Source of the DNA: Hepsetus odoe
Lineage: Eukaryota > Chordata > Actinopteri > Characiformes > Hepsetidae
Direction: 5' to 3'
NCBI GenBank assembly: GCA_017165825.1
Contig: CM029386.1
Span: forward strand, 6,807,582-6,871,581
Length of the DNA stretch: 64,000 bases
A program made the translations under genes and the position numbers. Under the pieces are notes generated by a model, which saw only the letters and a list, made by a program, of their open reading frames with translations, ran no database searches and was not told the origin of the DNA. Below are positions 37,230 to 50,832 of this stretch, in pieces (the stretch's first letter is position 1; every line of letters begins with the position of its first letter).

Positions 37230-39317
37230 ACAGATGTACACTCTGAATGGGAAAGCTCTGAATACACCGCTTCTGAATGGGTTCTTTTGTCAATTATCAA
37301 AGAAATCACACTTTTGGTTCCTCATTGCATAATGGGTTTTCAAAGAACTGCAATGATAAATGAAGTGTAAAGTTTCACTTTAAGTAATGCTTCTACTCCA
37401 GTTAAGAACCATGCTAAGAACCATTTAAGAGCCTTTTTTAATGAGTGTACACATGTCAATTCCAGGACCATGGAAAAAAAAAAACATGTTTGATTTACAG
37501 CAACATTTTCAATCCAGGTTCCTGGTGATACTAGCACTACATGATTACAGTAATTCCCTACCCCAACAACACTGATCCAGCTAATGAAAATCATCATAAT
37601 TAGTTGATGAGGAAGGGTCTGGTGTGTTGAATCATTTTCAAATTATTCTCTAGGAAGAGTATAAAGAAACACTGATCTGCAGTATAGAAACTGGTTAAGT
37701 GTAATTCACCCTATTCTTTTTGTTTTACTGTTCTCTTAAAAGTACAATGCCTTGATCTCTGTACAACTGTGCATTTAATCAATATTTCTAACCAATTTAT
37801 TTGTCTTTGTGTTTTTTTAGTATTTGCCTACACTTTTGTAGCTTCAGGTAAAAAGCGAAAGTATGAATGCACTAACAAGCCACTTAATTAGGTGCACCTA
37901 CCTTGTATCTACATGTATTGTTCCACTTACCATATAGTTGCACCTTTTAGTTTACAACTACAGACTGTAGTCCATCTGCATCATTTGTCAGGTACCTTTA
38001 CTCCATACTGCCACAGGAGCACTAGTGAGCAAGTATTGTTTGGGTGAAAGATCATTCTAAGCACAGCAGTGACACTGAAATAGTAGTAGCATTCCAAATA
38101 CTGCCAGTTTACTGATGGATGAATGAAGCAAAGGGAGCTCACTGCTGGTGTATGGAAATGGAGAGGTTTTAATTGTAAACTAAAGTACACCTATATCCTC
38201 AGTTGAGTGCAAGGTAGATGTAACTTATAAAGTAGCTTTTCGGTTTATATAACCCTAAATTAGGTCTAAATGTATTGCAGTAGGTAGTTGTGTGTTTTGT
38301 ACCTATATTTGATACATTACACAATTTGTTTTACATGAATGCATTAACTCTTGTGTAATTTTCTTTATAACTCTTTTATATTAATGTGACAGCTAAGCTG
38401 TGTATTAGTTGTTTCTGAAAACTGATTATTTCTTCTGTACTGTTTTGTCTATTAAATCTAAGAAAAATGAGATTTTATTTGGATTATTTTGCATTGAAAA
38501 TTGCTTAACAGCTGTTTTAATTCTAAATGTCAACCATTTAAGAAAGAGTGTATATAATATTCCATTTCCATCATTCTCATCTTAGTTTTAATCCTATCCC
38601 CTTTCACTCTCATTCATTTTATACTCTTTACAAAACAAAGGCTGAGATGAGAGAGAAGACAAGAGAAGGAATAAAAAAAGGAAAAAAGGTCGGTAGACAG
38701 GTTGGATCCAGATCTCTCATCATTCCTCTACTTATCCTGCTAATTTTTTCCTGACTGGCTCTTCCCTAGACCTTAAGAATCTTATTAACTGGTTGTCGGG
38801 GTAACTGTGTTTGCAGCCCTCTGAACAATTAAATCAGCTTTAAAGCCATAATATCAACAGCCTGGCTTTATGGGTTACTAAATATACTTTGTCACCACAG
38901 AGACCTACACAAAGAGAATTTGGGCTAGAGCTCGAGCAAACATTTAGAAAATCTAAAAAAGACCTGCACAGGAGAAAAACAAAAAAAAACTCATTGTAAA
39001 CAAATACCTGACCTCTGTGGTAAGTTCCTTTGTCACTTCAAAATGATCACCAAGAAAGATGTAAAAAAATAAAATTCTCTTTATTATCAGAGCTTTTGTT
39101 TTTTGCATGCTTGTAAATTTTTTATTGGATGTCATACAGTGGGCGCTTGTAGGCATTGGATGGGGGTTAACAGGGTTTCGTGCAGTCAGGATACACACGT
39201 CATGGGAGGTCAAGGCGAGGTCATGTTACTGATGTATCAGTATGAAGTGCTCTTAAAGTTGCTTGCTTATGAACATAGGTTTAAGTCATATGATCACAGA
39301 AAACAAATTTTGCAGAT
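37230..39317. other. Convergent spacer between clic6 and urp2
   Basis: No coding exon or transposon was recognised. It probably includes extended clic6 3' UTR and the urp2 3' UTR (TTTATT, the minus-strand AATAAA, near 39079-39085). Confidence 0.4.
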
Positions 39318-41523
39318 TTAGTTTTGAGAGCAGTATTTCCAAAAGCAAACTGTAAAAAAAAACATAAATAAAACAGTTAAAAAGTCATTTAGATTTCTGT
39401 TATATATTATAAAATGATTAACTGTGTTGTAAATAGGGTTTTCCTCACCTCTTTTGTTGTTTTTTTTGGGAGTTGATGGCAATGACTTTTTGAATGACTT
39501 TCCATTAAGTAATTTTGGGTCAGCTTGATCAGTACTGGTCCTTGGTGAAGTGCTGCTGCTGGCCACAGATGACATAGTAGTTGATTTCTGGCTTCCCTCT
39601 GACACTACCTATAAAACAGCATAAAATCTAAGACTTGCCCTTAAAAATGTTTGATTATTTATATAAGAAAGTATCCCTTGATGTATTATCATCACCAGTT
39701 ATTATGTTAACATGAACATACCATTTTAGTCTTCTTTCCTGAATTTCGACCATTACTAGCACCTTGACATTAGACCAAAAAAGTTTTGTTTAGTGACCAA
39801 TCTTTAATTTAATTTAACAATCATTCATTATCAACATAGTCTTCAAATTCAAGATTTCACTTTCTTACCTCTTGTTATGATAGTGATATGACTGCTTAGT
39901 GTGCTGTTCATTGCCCTTTGAAGCTCCTCAAGAGCACTCAGCATCTTAATCAGCTTCTCTCGTCTATCTGGACTGCTAGTGGACAAACTTATCTTTGCCC
40001 TGTTGGTTACGATCAGAATTTTCCTTTGTTTACTTGAAGTTGTCAGTGGCGCTAGCTTCAGTTGTTTGTAAAAGCCATTTCCTTCTGTTGTGGTATGCAC
40101 TTTTGCTTTATGTTCATTGATTACAGGGTCTATTGTGAGGTAACTATTAAGATTGTTAGTTGATGGCACCATCTTCTCTAGTTCTTCAGAATCGCTGGCC
40201 ACTGAAGCAATTTTCTGCTGTCTGCCTGAACTAAAAGTCACCATAAAGTTTTCGTCCAAATAGCTTGGAGTACTAGTGGTTTTGTCTAATCTAAGTGAGG
40301 CTGCTACTGTTTTTCCTTGACCATTAGCAAACATCATCACTGGTTCTGCTCTCAGAAATTTAGCCAGGCTCCCTGTTACTGTCCTCCCCTGGAAATCTGG
40401 ACCTTTTGTCCTAGGGTCTTGTGGTTTCTGGTCACCTTTGTGAAAAAAATACAGACACATCTCTGAGTCACATACCTTCAAACATAATACTTTTAGAACA
40501 AACTAACAAAGCATAAATAAATAACATAAAAACAGCCATGTAGACTTAACACTACCATTATGCATTTACTATTGTTAGAGGAGTTTAACAGATTTCTTAT
40601 ACAAAGAAATATCAGACCCTCAGCCAAGTACATGTGGATAGCAGCATGATAACTTTGTCAATAAACATATTAAACCTTTAAAACACATAAAGAAAACTTT
40701 TGTGCTTTTTTATTTTACCACATAAGCGGTAGACAAAGACAAATTACATGTACACACTCATATGCAGCAACGTATGTACACGCTTGTTGACAGTGGCTTT
40801 GAGAATGTCAGGGAGTTGCTAGGGGACATGGTAAGACAGACTTGATGGCGTCACTGGTGAGTTTGTGGTCAAGAATAAGCAATATTAAGGCATGTTCTTA
40901 CTGAAAATGCCATCATGTTATTAAAAGCTCCCTGGAGAACACCCTTTTTAGCAACCAGTAAAGAATACTAACTTCTAGCATGACTTTAAACATGAATGTA
41001 TCACTTAATAATTAGTCTTAATAATTAATCCTTTTTAAAGCCTTAATATTAAAAAAAAAACCCTTCTAAATTAGAAAAAATGGCATTTTAAATTAAAATT
41101 CATCAGTTCTGTGTTCTGATAAAATTCCTAATTCGTAATTTTTTTTCAGGAAAATATTTTATTCCAGAAACCCAGGGCCTCACCAAGGTCAGTAAAGGCT
41201 CTAGTAATATATTTGATGACCAGAGCCTATACCTCTCCTTGACAAGTATTTTGACAATTTAAACTATACCATCTTCATAAATGAGTAGTTAAAATATGCT
41301 AAAAGTAATGGTAAAGATTAAGAATTTATTATTTGATGTTTAACAGGCCATTAGATGTGCTAAGAGACACTTTCCATTAAATAAATAATCAAAGACTAAA
41401 TGAAGTTTTAGACTTACCTCGGTTTAAGGAAACTTGAAAATCTGGTACCCCAGAAACCAGCGGTGCAGCATCCATAGCTGGAGCTGATATCAACAGTGTT
41501 ATGGCTGTAATTAACTTCAGCAT
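39318..41523 (-). CDS. urp2: Urotensin II-related peptide 2 precursor, five coding exons
   Basis: Minus-strand exons are 41523-41418, 40435-39869, 39762-39722, 39608-39449 and 39349-39318, with GT-AG borders and phases that join to 301 codons. Residues 1-20 (MLKLITAITLLISAPAMDAA) are a signal peptide. The middle is Ser/Thr/Lys-rich with a Leu/Glu helix near residues 195-212. Exon 4 ends in Lys-Arg (290-291). The last exon supplies VCFWKYCSQN (292-301) and a stop. The CFWKYC ring, closed by a Cys-Cys disulfide, is the invariant core of urotensin II peptides, and this decapeptide is the teleost Urp2 form as I recall it. Urp1 and Urp2 come from cerebrospinal-fluid-contacting neurons and act on Uts2r receptors in body-axis straightening. 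Splitting of the mature peptide into the final exon is usual for the family. The 567-nt exon 2 makes the precursor longer than I expect. Confidence 0.85.
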
Positions 41524-42160
41524 GTTTCCCTTCTGCGTTTCCGCGTTGTCTAAGTGTGGTTGCAGAAAGTCTACCTTTTCAATTTGAGATCCTCTTCCTT
41601 TCCTTAAAAGTGAACATACAGTTTTAAACAGAGTCTAAAATAGTAGATACTATTGCTTTATTTTTAATTGGTGTGACACACACATACACACTTGTTACCT
41701 TGATGCGCCCCTATGTTGAGAAGGCTTGTCGAATAAGTGATGTCTTTTATGGGCTGTTGGACTTCACTATCTCTATCATCACAAGCTCCATCGAGCATTT
41801 TTAAACCAGGCATGATATGGGTGTGGAGTTAACACCCGCCTCAGCACTGGCCAATCCGGCCATACACCCCTCCCCGCCATGGCTGGGCGTCAGTGTGACA
41901 TTTAGGACTGTGTTTGGTGTCGGGGCCCTCCATTGTAAAGAAGGCAGCAGGCAACTGGCCCTTCTGCGTCAGAGACCCTTTCTCCTTCAGCCCCTGTGCA
42001 AACACATTAAGAAGCATCTTATCACTGCTTGTACAGCAGGGCGTCTGGCCACTCTGCCCTCCACCTTCAAACAGACAGTTAAACTCAAACAATGTTTGAA
42101 GCATGTGTCCAGACAAATATGGAATACCCATCCATCTATCTGATTGCATTTGCATTAACT
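41524..42160 (-). promoter_or_regulatory. urp2 upstream region with a GC-rich patch
   Basis: The 600 bp upstream of the urp2 start contains a GC-rich block (41820-42065) unlike its AT-rich neighbours, with a CCAAT core at about 41850. A 108-codon frame crosses it on the plus strand and a 104-codon frame on the minus, but neither shows a known domain or splice signal. A cis-regulatory or UTR role is inferred only from position and base composition. Confidence 0.3.
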
Positions 42161-42487
42161 AAAATAAATGCTACAGGTAAACAAGGGGCCATTCCACAAC
42201 AAATTGTATAAACATTCAAGCTATATCATAGACCTACATATTAAAATACAAACAAAATGAGATTTACAGTAATTTCCACTAATCCTGAAGCTTAAATAAG
42301 AAGTTACTCTGCATCTGCTGTCTGATGGGGCATCTATTTCTGTGTTTCTGAAATATGCACATCTAAATCCTGTGCTTTATGTTTCTTTACCAGGTGACAT
42401 ATTTGTTATTATTTTTATTGTTTAATTTAATTATTTTGTTTTATTACTTTGCCTTTATATCATTATTCCACAGTTCACTTTACAATT

Positions 42488-42530
42488 TCACTTACATTTA
42501 CTCATTTAGCAGATGCTTCTACCCAAAGCA
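42488..42530 (-). repeat. SINE family C tail fragment
   Basis: CTTACATTTACTCATTTAGC followed by AGATGCTTCT is the complement of the family-C 3' end. The rest of the element is absent. Confidence 0.5.
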
Positions 42531-42839
42531 AAAAGTGGGGAACATAATTCAAGCCATGGCCAGCTATGAGGTCACTGAGAGCTGGACCTTCAGGAAGTGT
42601 TTTCTTGTTTATTCAGCCGTAACAATATAAATATTGTTTATTAAAAACAATAACTAATTAACTGCACATACTCATAATTTAAACACCTGGAGAGATTACA
42701 TTTTCACTACAGATATGGGCAAAGAATCAAAGTAACTTTAGAGCAGAATATGAGATCTGCTCTCTGGAAGACAGGCTCATCCAGAAAGAATGGTTAATAT
42801 GTCATTTTGTTTATGTCATATTTATGTTCCTAACTATCT

Positions 42840-43900
42840 ATCCATTTATTTTCAACCCTGCTAATTCATGTAACTATTGGTAGGCACTGCTACAAACTGC
42901 TCCTAGGTGTGCAAACTTCGCAAGCTATCCCCAAAAGTGTGCCCAGCTACCTTGCAGATGCCGCTTCCATTCACAATCGTATTCTTTAGGTCGCTACATA
43001 GAGCTTATGTGCACAGGTGAAGGTTTAAACAAAGATCCACTAGTAAAGTGAAACCTTTGCCTTCCTTCAGCACCACAACAGTATGGTACATTGATCGCAG
43101 GATATCCACTACTGCCCCAATCTGTCTATGAATCTCCCTTTCCGTTTTGCCCTAAGTTATGAACAAGATACTGAGAAACTCCTTCATTTGAGGCAGTAAT
43201 TAATTCCCAACCCTGAGGGAGCAGGCCACCTTTTTCCAGTGGAGCAACAAGACCATGGTCTTGGAGATGCTTATCCTCATCCCTACTGTCTCACAATTAG
43301 GTGCAAACCACCTCACAGCATGCTGGAGGTCACAGCCTGATGAAGCTAAAATAACCCCACACTTTTTGCAAAAAGCAAGTATTCAATCATGAAGTCCATA
43401 TACTGGACACTCTCCACTCACTGACTATGCCTTAATTTCTTGTCCACTCAGGGTACATGGTTGTAAGCCTTCTACAGATCCACAAAGCACATGTAGACTG
43501 GCTTGGCAAACTCCCAGGAACCTTTCAGTATCTGTGAGAGGGTGAAGTACTGGTCCACTGTTCCTCAACCAAGGTAGAATCTGCATTGCTCCATCTGAAT
43601 CTGAGGTTTGACAATCCTTTCCAGTACACTTGAGTGAACTTTTTCAGGGATGCTGTGTAGACAGATGCCCTGATGATTGGAGCATACCCACCTATCCCCT
43701 TTTTTAATATTGGGGACCACTATCCCATCTACTACTATAAAGGTAATGCTATCTTTGCTTATAATGCTGGTGTGTCAACCATGACAGCCCAACAATGTCC
43801 AGAACCGTCAGCATTTCAGGGTGCATCTCATCCACCCTGGGAGCTTTGCTATTGAGAAGTTTTCTAACTGCCTCAGTGTCCTCTGCCAAAGAGGAGGGCT
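42840..43900 (-). pseudogene. Non-LTR retrotransposon reverse-transcriptase fragment (Rex1-like), decayed
   Basis: The minus strand resembles the RT region of a common teleost LINE. The recognisable blocks are the complements of CATCCACCCTGGGAGCTTTG, GAATCTGAGGTTTGACAATC, CTTCTACAGATCCACAAAGC and AGGTCACAGCCTGATGAAGC. Many stops break it. The family label Rex1-like is from memory of that pattern and should be treated as tentative. Confidence 0.55.
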
Positions 43901-45699
43901 ACCTTAATTGCAGAACTGATTGTATGGGTTATAGTTCAAAAATCCCCATGGCACAACATCACCAACCCACCACCATACTTCAAATAAGGGCATACATGTT
44001 TAAACTTAAAATCCACTTAGGGATTTTGTGGCAAAAAGTGAATACAAAAGAAATTTTTTTTAAATCAAATACTAGTAATAAATATTTTACATTGATGCAG
44101 TTTAACAGTAGAAACTTTCTTCTGCTACTTTTTAGTATTTATTTAGAAATAATGGTTTGGAATTTTGGGGATGTCTTGTTGGAGACTTTTGAGTCCAGAA
44201 TGCAGTTTGTATTGCCTACATCTCAATTTATGTCCTATGAAACTAAAATAATAAAATAATTTAAATAGTATTTTTATTAAATGGGAGTCACTGATTAACA
44301 AACAGGGACCTATACACTTATAAAAGCAAGGTAGCCTAGAGAGTGCTCCAAAATTGTAAGAAACCATTGGTGAGAAAAGTGACTGCAGTTTTTTGTGTGT
44401 GTGGTCAATGATACAGCAATTCTTAGTCTCTGTTTGTCTGGCTCTCTGATGTCAGGAGAGGAGGATGTGGAATCTGGGCTGAGTGGATGGCAGAAAAGAC
44501 AGAAGGATGAATGGAGGTTTTGAAAGCCAGTTGCTGGGAAGGCAGGACTTAATCTGCGAGTATTTAACAATTCTTTGTCTTTCTGTATGCTTAAACTGAC
44601 TCATGCTCAGCTCTGCATGTGTATGTGTGTTTACAAAGGTTTTGTATAATGTGCTTTCATAGGTGATTAGTGCTCTTTTGTCTTAGATGTAGATCAAGGG
44701 GAATAAGGCACTTCACTAGTCTATGTGCCTTTTTTTTCAAAAGCAATCTGAAAAAGCAAAAACAGAATTAGAAGAAGATCTCACCTGTGACCTGTGACCC
44801 TACCTCTCCTTCACTGTGTAAGGCAATGCAGGTAGGTAGGCAATGCCTGGAAGTTTAATTTTGTGCCCTGAAAAGATTAAACCTTGCTGCATGTGCCTGT
44901 TCTAAACTCCCCTTTCAAATGTACATTTACATTTACAGTACAGTACATTATGGGCTTAACTTTTGTAACAATACTTAATTCCAAAACAAACATTTCAACA
45001 GGTCATTATTTGACCCAATCTGGCATCACTAAAAGAAATGAATGCCAGATACTCCTTTTTCTTTTAAGGCTGCTGTTCTACCTGTGCATATAAAATTAAT
45101 TTTCCAGTTGAGACACAATTTGTCCTGTATTTTCGTGTGCAGAACTGTACATATGAGGAGGGAGTCTTCCTTTCTTGTTGAGGGATCTTTAGCACTTCTT
45201 GGAACCAGGTATTGCTACAGCCAATCACACATTACCATGAAATGGCAAAGCCAGTTCTTGTCATAGTTTTCAGTCATGTGTCTAGAACAGAGCCCAGGAG
45301 GGCAAAATCCTCATGTTCCTTCTGTTCCAAGTAAACAAAATTAAGATCACCTAGCAACAGAAGAAAAGGTATGGGAACAACCTCTTTTTTAGGGCACTTT
45401 TTAAACAATATACAGCACCCACCACAGTATTTCAGCCACTAAAAGCAGGAAAGTCTGTGCAGAGCTTTGCTTTGGCAATGTCTACATACATGTTGTGGAG
45501 AATCCCTCTACCTTACATTGCTGTTAGGATGAAAATAAATACAGACAGCTGTGTAAAGAAATATTAAGGCACGTAAATATATTGGACCTGTCTGTAATTT
45601 CAGTTTTTCATTGCATCTGTCTTTTTTATTTTTCCACAAATAGAGATAAACAGAGAAAAATTATGTTGGATATCCATACTGGTATGGAATGGGTAATGT
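43901..45699. other. No gene seen
   Basis: AT-rich DNA with short frames only (longest under 90 codons outside the LINE tail) and no domain, splice pattern or clear repeat recognised. Confidence 0.4.
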
Positions 45700-47085
45700 G
45701 TTAGGAACAAAAGGATGCCACATCATTTGATGAAAATGAAAATTATCAACCTGAAGAAGGCTTAATTCGAAGTCACCAAGAAATTTAAACTGAAAAACCG
45801 ATGTGGCAGGCTAGTCCAATTTACTGGAATATCATTGCAAGAACTCAAAATGATACTCAGTATTTTGTATGGCCCCCACATGCTTGTATGCATGCCTGAC
45901 AATGTCGAGGCGTGCTCCTTGTGAGATAACAGATGATGTCCTGTAGTATCTCCTCCCAGATCCTGACCAGGGCATCACTGAGCTCCTGGAGGCGTAACCT
46001 GGCGGCGTCGGATGGACCTAAACATGATATCCCAGAGATGTTCTATTGGATTTAGGTCAGGCGAACATGGAGGCCAGTCAATGGTATCAGTTCCTTCATC
46101 CTCCAGGAACTGCCTGCATACTCTGCACACTTGAGGAACCCAGGACCCACTGCACCAGGGAAACGTCTAACAATGGGTCTAGGGATTTCATCCTGATACC
46201 TAATGGCAGTCAGGGTGCTGTCATTTATCCTGTACCAGTCTGCGTGTCACTCCATGGATATGCCTCCCCAGACCAACACTGACCCACCACCAAACCGATC
46301 ATGCTAAACAATGTTGCAGACAGTATAACATTCACATCTGTAACATGAGCTCAGAGTGAACCTGCTCTCATCTGTGAAAAGCACACGGTGTCAATTCTGG
46401 TGTTTTCTGGCAAATGCCGGTTGAGCTCCACAGTGCCGGGCAGTGAGCACAGGGCCCACTAGAGGATGTCGGGCCCTCAGGCCACCTTCATGATGTTTCT
46501 AATGGTTTGGTCAGAAACATTCATGCCAGTGGCCCACTGGAGGACACTTTGGAGGACTCTAGCAGTACTCATCCTGCATCTCTACTATATCCTTGCAAAA
46601 AGGAGCAGATACCTGTTCTGCTGATGGGTTAAGGACCTCCAACTGCCCTATCCAGCTCTCCTAGAGTAACTGCCTGTCTCCTGGAATTTCCTCCATGCTC
46701 TTAAGACATATTAATGTGCCATCCTGGTGGAGTTGAACTGCCTGTGCAACCTCTGTAGGGTCCATGTATTGCCTCATGCTACCATTAATGACACTGACCC
46801 TAGTCAAAAGCAAAACTACTGAAAAGCAGTCAAAAAAAGATGAGGAGGGAAAACATGTCTGTGGCCTCCACCTGCAAAACCATTCCTGTTTTTGGGTTTG
46901 TCTCATTGTTGCCCTTTTAGTGCACCAGTTGTTAATTTCATTAACACTTAAACTGCTAACACTGATTAACCACCCCCTCTGCTACTTAACTGACCAGATC
47001 AATATCCCAGAAGTTTAACTGACTTGACACTATACTCTAATTAAAAAGTGTTCCTTTAATTTTTTTGAGCAGTGTATATATACAG
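45700..47085 (-). mobile_element. Decayed Tc1/mariner-type element ending TTTTTTTGAGCAGTG
   Basis: The right end AGTGTTCCTTTAATTTTTTTGAGCAGTGTATATA is the terminus of a widespread vertebrate Tc1/mariner-type repeat. The interior, read on the minus strand, has relics of its transposase around 46906-45900. The left terminus is degraded and no intact TIR is found. Many frame breaks make it inactive. Confidence 0.65.
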
Positions 47086-47139
47086 TTCCATACTGGATTG
47101 GTCATTGGACCTGGGTTAACAACAACTGTCACCAGTGCT

Positions 47140-49360
47140 GTTAGCCTACAGGGTGCAGATGGAAATTGGGCTACTGTTAGCCAACGGAGAAGAAGATGAG
47201 GAGGAGGAAGGCATGTCCAGAGGGAGGAGGAGAGAAAGAAAGGGAGGAGAGTGGAAGTGAGGGTAGGGACTTTCAATGTTGGCACCATGACTGGTGAAGA
47301 TAGATAATTAGCTGACATGATGGAGAGAAGGAAGGTTGATATTTTGTGTGTGCAAGAGACTAGATGGAAGGGTATTAAGGTCAGGTGTATTGGAGGAGGG
47401 TTCAAATTGTTTAACCATGGGGTGAAAGGAAGGAGGAATGGGATAGGTGTTATCCTGAATGAAGAGTATATGAAGAGTGTTTTAGAGGTGAAAAGGGTGT
47501 CACACAGGGTGATGAGCTTGAAGCTGGAAATTGAAGGTGTTATAATGAATGTTGTTAGTGCTTGCACAAGTTGATTGTGAGATGGAAGGGAAAGAAGAAT
47601 TCTGGAGTAAGTTAGATGAGGATATAGAGAGTGTACCCAGGGGAGAGAGAGTGGTGATTGGTGCAGACTTTAATGGACATGTTGGTGAAGGGAACAGAGG
47701 TGATGGGAAGGTATGGGGTCAAGGAGAGCAATGCTGAAAGTTAGATGGTTGTAGATTTTGTGAAAAAGGAAGGAAATGGCTGTAGTTAATACTTATTTTA
47801 AGAAGAGGGAGGAGCACAGGGTGATGTATAAGAGTGGAAGAAGATGCACACAAGTGGATTATGTCCATTGCAGGTTGGTCAGTTGGAGACTGCAAAGTAG
47901 AGACAGGGGAGAGTGTAGCTAAACAGCATAGGATGGTGGTGTGTAGGATGACCTTGGAGGTCAAGAAGAGGAGCAAAATGAGGGCAGAGTTGAGGATCAA
48001 GCAGTGGAAGCTGAAGAAGGAGGACTGTAAAGTAGAATTCAGGCAGGATTTAACATGGGCCCTGGGAGGTGTTGAAGAGCTACCGGATTGCTGGGAAACT
48101 ACTGCAGAAATGATAACGCAGACAGCTAGAAAGGTATGGTGTGACATCTTGAAGGAAGAAGGAGGATAAGAAAACCTGGTGAAGGAACCCAGAGGTCCAG
48201 GAGTGTATACAGAAGAAGAGGCAAGCAAAAATGTAGTGGAATAGTTAGAGAGATGAGGATAGTAGACGTGAGTACAAGGGAATAAAGCACAGGGCAAAGA
48301 AAGCAGTGACGAGAGCTAAAGATAAGGTGTACGGTGAATTGTATGACAGGTTGGACAATAAGGAGGGAGAAAAGGACCTATACCGATTGGCTAAACAGAG
48401 AGACAGAGCAGGGAAAGATTACTTTTAAGAGGAAGGAGTACTCTGAGTGGCTGATCAATGAAGAGAATAAGGGTGATGCACAGAGCTGTAGTAACTAGAG
48501 GAACAGAGGAATAGAGCTGATTGGCCACAGCATGAAATAATGTGAAACAGTAGTGGAAGCTAGGTTAAGAAAAGAATTGATGATTAGTGAACAGCAGTAT
48601 TGTCTCATGCCAAGAAAGAGCACTACAGATGCAACGTTTGCTCTCAGGGTGTTGATGAAGTATAAAGAAGGTCAGAAGGAGTTGCATGGTGGACTTGGAG
48701 GACTTGGAGAAAGCATATGACAGGGTGCCTAGAGAGGGGTTGTAGTTTTGTATGAGGAAGTCAGGTGTGGCAGAGAAGTATATAAGGGTAGTTCAGGATA
48801 TGTATGAGAGCAGTGTGACAGTGGTGAGATTTGCAGTCGGAGTGATGAATGCATTTAAGGTAGAGGTTGAATTACAGCAAGGATCAGCACTGAGCTCATT
48901 CTCTTGCAATAGTAATGGACAGGTTGACAGATGACGTTACACAGGACTCCCCATGGACGATCATGATATTGTGATCTGCAGTGTGAGTAGGAAGGAGCCT
49001 GAGTAGAACCTGGAGAGGTGGAGATATTCAAGAGAGGAGAGAAATTAAAGTGAGTAGGATAAAGACAGAATACATGAGTATAATAGATGGACCGCTCAGG
49101 TTAGACATTTTGGAGACAAAGTTAGAGAAGCAAGGTTGCATTGGTTAGGACATGTCCAGAGGAGAGACAAGGATTATATTGGGGGGAGGATGAAGCTGCC
49201 AGGAAAGAGGAAAAGAGGAAGACCAAAGAGGAGGTTTATGGAGGTGGTGAGAAAGGACATAAAGGATGGTTGGTTTGAAGAAGGAAGATGCAGAGGTCAG
49301 GAAGACATGAAAACTGGTGATCCACTACGGTGACCACTAAACAGGAGCAGCCAAAAGCAG
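47140..49360 (+). pseudogene. RTE-clade LINE, near full span but frame-broken
   Basis: Plus-strand frames in order give the apurinic-type endonuclease (DILCVQETRWKG, RNGIGVILNEEY, VVIGADFNGHVGEGNRG, HRMVVCRMTLEV at 47317-48169), then reverse transcriptase relics (RKSGVAEKYIRVVQDMYE at 48752, VELQQGSALSSF), and the C-terminal HWLGHVQRRDKDYIGGRMKLPGK block (49136-49333). RTE elements move by target-primed reverse transcription. Numerous frameshifts and deletions, including loss of the catalytic YADD-type region, show it is dead. Confidence 0.8.
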
Positions 49361-49666
49361 AAGATACGTATGCTGTCTGGCACTAAGATGTTAGAAGCAG
49401 GTCCTTTAAGTTTAGTTGCAAGCTGCAGCCTCCATGGATCAGATTAGTTTGTCCAGCACACCAAATAGATGCTTGAGTGGGTTGAACTCCCACCAGGTGG
49501 GTCAGCCTGCATCAGTGAACCTCGGGTGGTTGTTTTACTTGGACCATTTTGGTAGGTAACACCCCTTAGGACCAACCATATTGTACATCAATATCTGAGT
49601 GTCTTTATACATACCATCAACAGGGTAAATTGTAGCAGTATCATCAACGCTTTTCACTTCACCTTG

Positions 49667-49893
49667 TGAAAGTGACTATTCTTGTCATTGCAAGGTCACA
49701 GCACAGCAAACCATAATGAAATTGGACCTCTGCATTTAACCCATGCAGCAGCTATGAAAGCACCCAGGGAGCAGCAACAGGGACAGTACCTTGCTCAAGG
49801 GTCCCTCAGGGCAACCTACTAGTAAGGGATTTGAACCCACAATCTTCCAATCCTGTGGCTAACTCCCTAACCACTAGGCCACCGCTGCCCCCG
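49667..49893 (-). repeat. SINE family B copy
   Basis: Minus-strand copy, from TGAAAGTGACTATTCTTGTCATTG at its tail to GGCCACCGCTGCCCCC at its head. The middle is slightly deleted. Confidence 0.8.
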
Positions 49894-50762
49894 TATGTCA
49901 GTGTGTATACTGCAGCCAGTCAGTAAACCGCAGTACACATTACAGACAGTAGATGCCATTGTAGTACAGCTTATGACAAAAAAATATTTCAGCTGGTTAG
50001 AACAGGTGCTACAATGCCACCAAGCATAAGCCAAATTTTATGATTGTTTATAAGGAGAAATGATTTTTAGACAAGGTCATAGTCTAGATATATCCATAAA
50101 AATAGGACCAGTAGGACCAAAAGGAACAATAAGAGCATGACATTTGCGACAGGTTCTTCATAGGTGATTAGAATTACTGTAGGGGTTTCTGACATTTCTC
50201 TGTGGTATTTCTATTTTTTTCATGATTGTATAGTTGCCATTTTTATTTATTTAACTGAAGATTGTAAAAAAAATGGAAAAGAGCCCTTTTGTGTTGTGTT
50301 TTAATTAACATTATTCTACCATTATTTTGCATGTAGTTAAAGGAAGGGCATTCCTATTCACTAGGAGAATGCAATGAGAATGCAGTGGTCAGGATAAAAC
50401 CTGCTGTAGTATATATATGTTTTTTACTGAAAAAGAGAAAAATATGTAATATTTTGGTGCGTAATAGTATGCCTTATACAAGAATTTATTGAAGTTGGTC
50501 TGTTAACTATTACTTGTGTAGTAATGTAGTTTGTAACAAAAGCAATGAACAAAGCATAATAGATTGAAGGAGAAGCAGGATGGATGAGGGGGAGGGGGGG
50601 AAGGTCAGGGCCCAGAAAAGTGCGATTTGTTTTCAGTGAAACTGGAGAGCCCACCCCCACTTACCACCGGCGCAACCTACAGCGGAATCAATTACCACTT
50701 GTCAGGATGAAACCCTAGCCATGCAACACAGTAAGGGCACGACCCAAGGAGTGTGTGTGCAT

Positions 50763-50764
<2 letters not shown>

Positions 50765-50829
<65 letters not shown>
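50765..50829. repeat. GA microsatellite
   Basis: About 30 uninterrupted GA units; purine-only, so able to form triplex DNA. Confidence 0.95.

Positions 50830-50832
<3 letters not shown>

Noticed and set aside
41817..42143. Overlapping 108- and 104-codon frames upstream of urp2
   Set aside because: No domain, no splice signals, and both strands are equally open; kept only as a GC-rich regulatory candidate.
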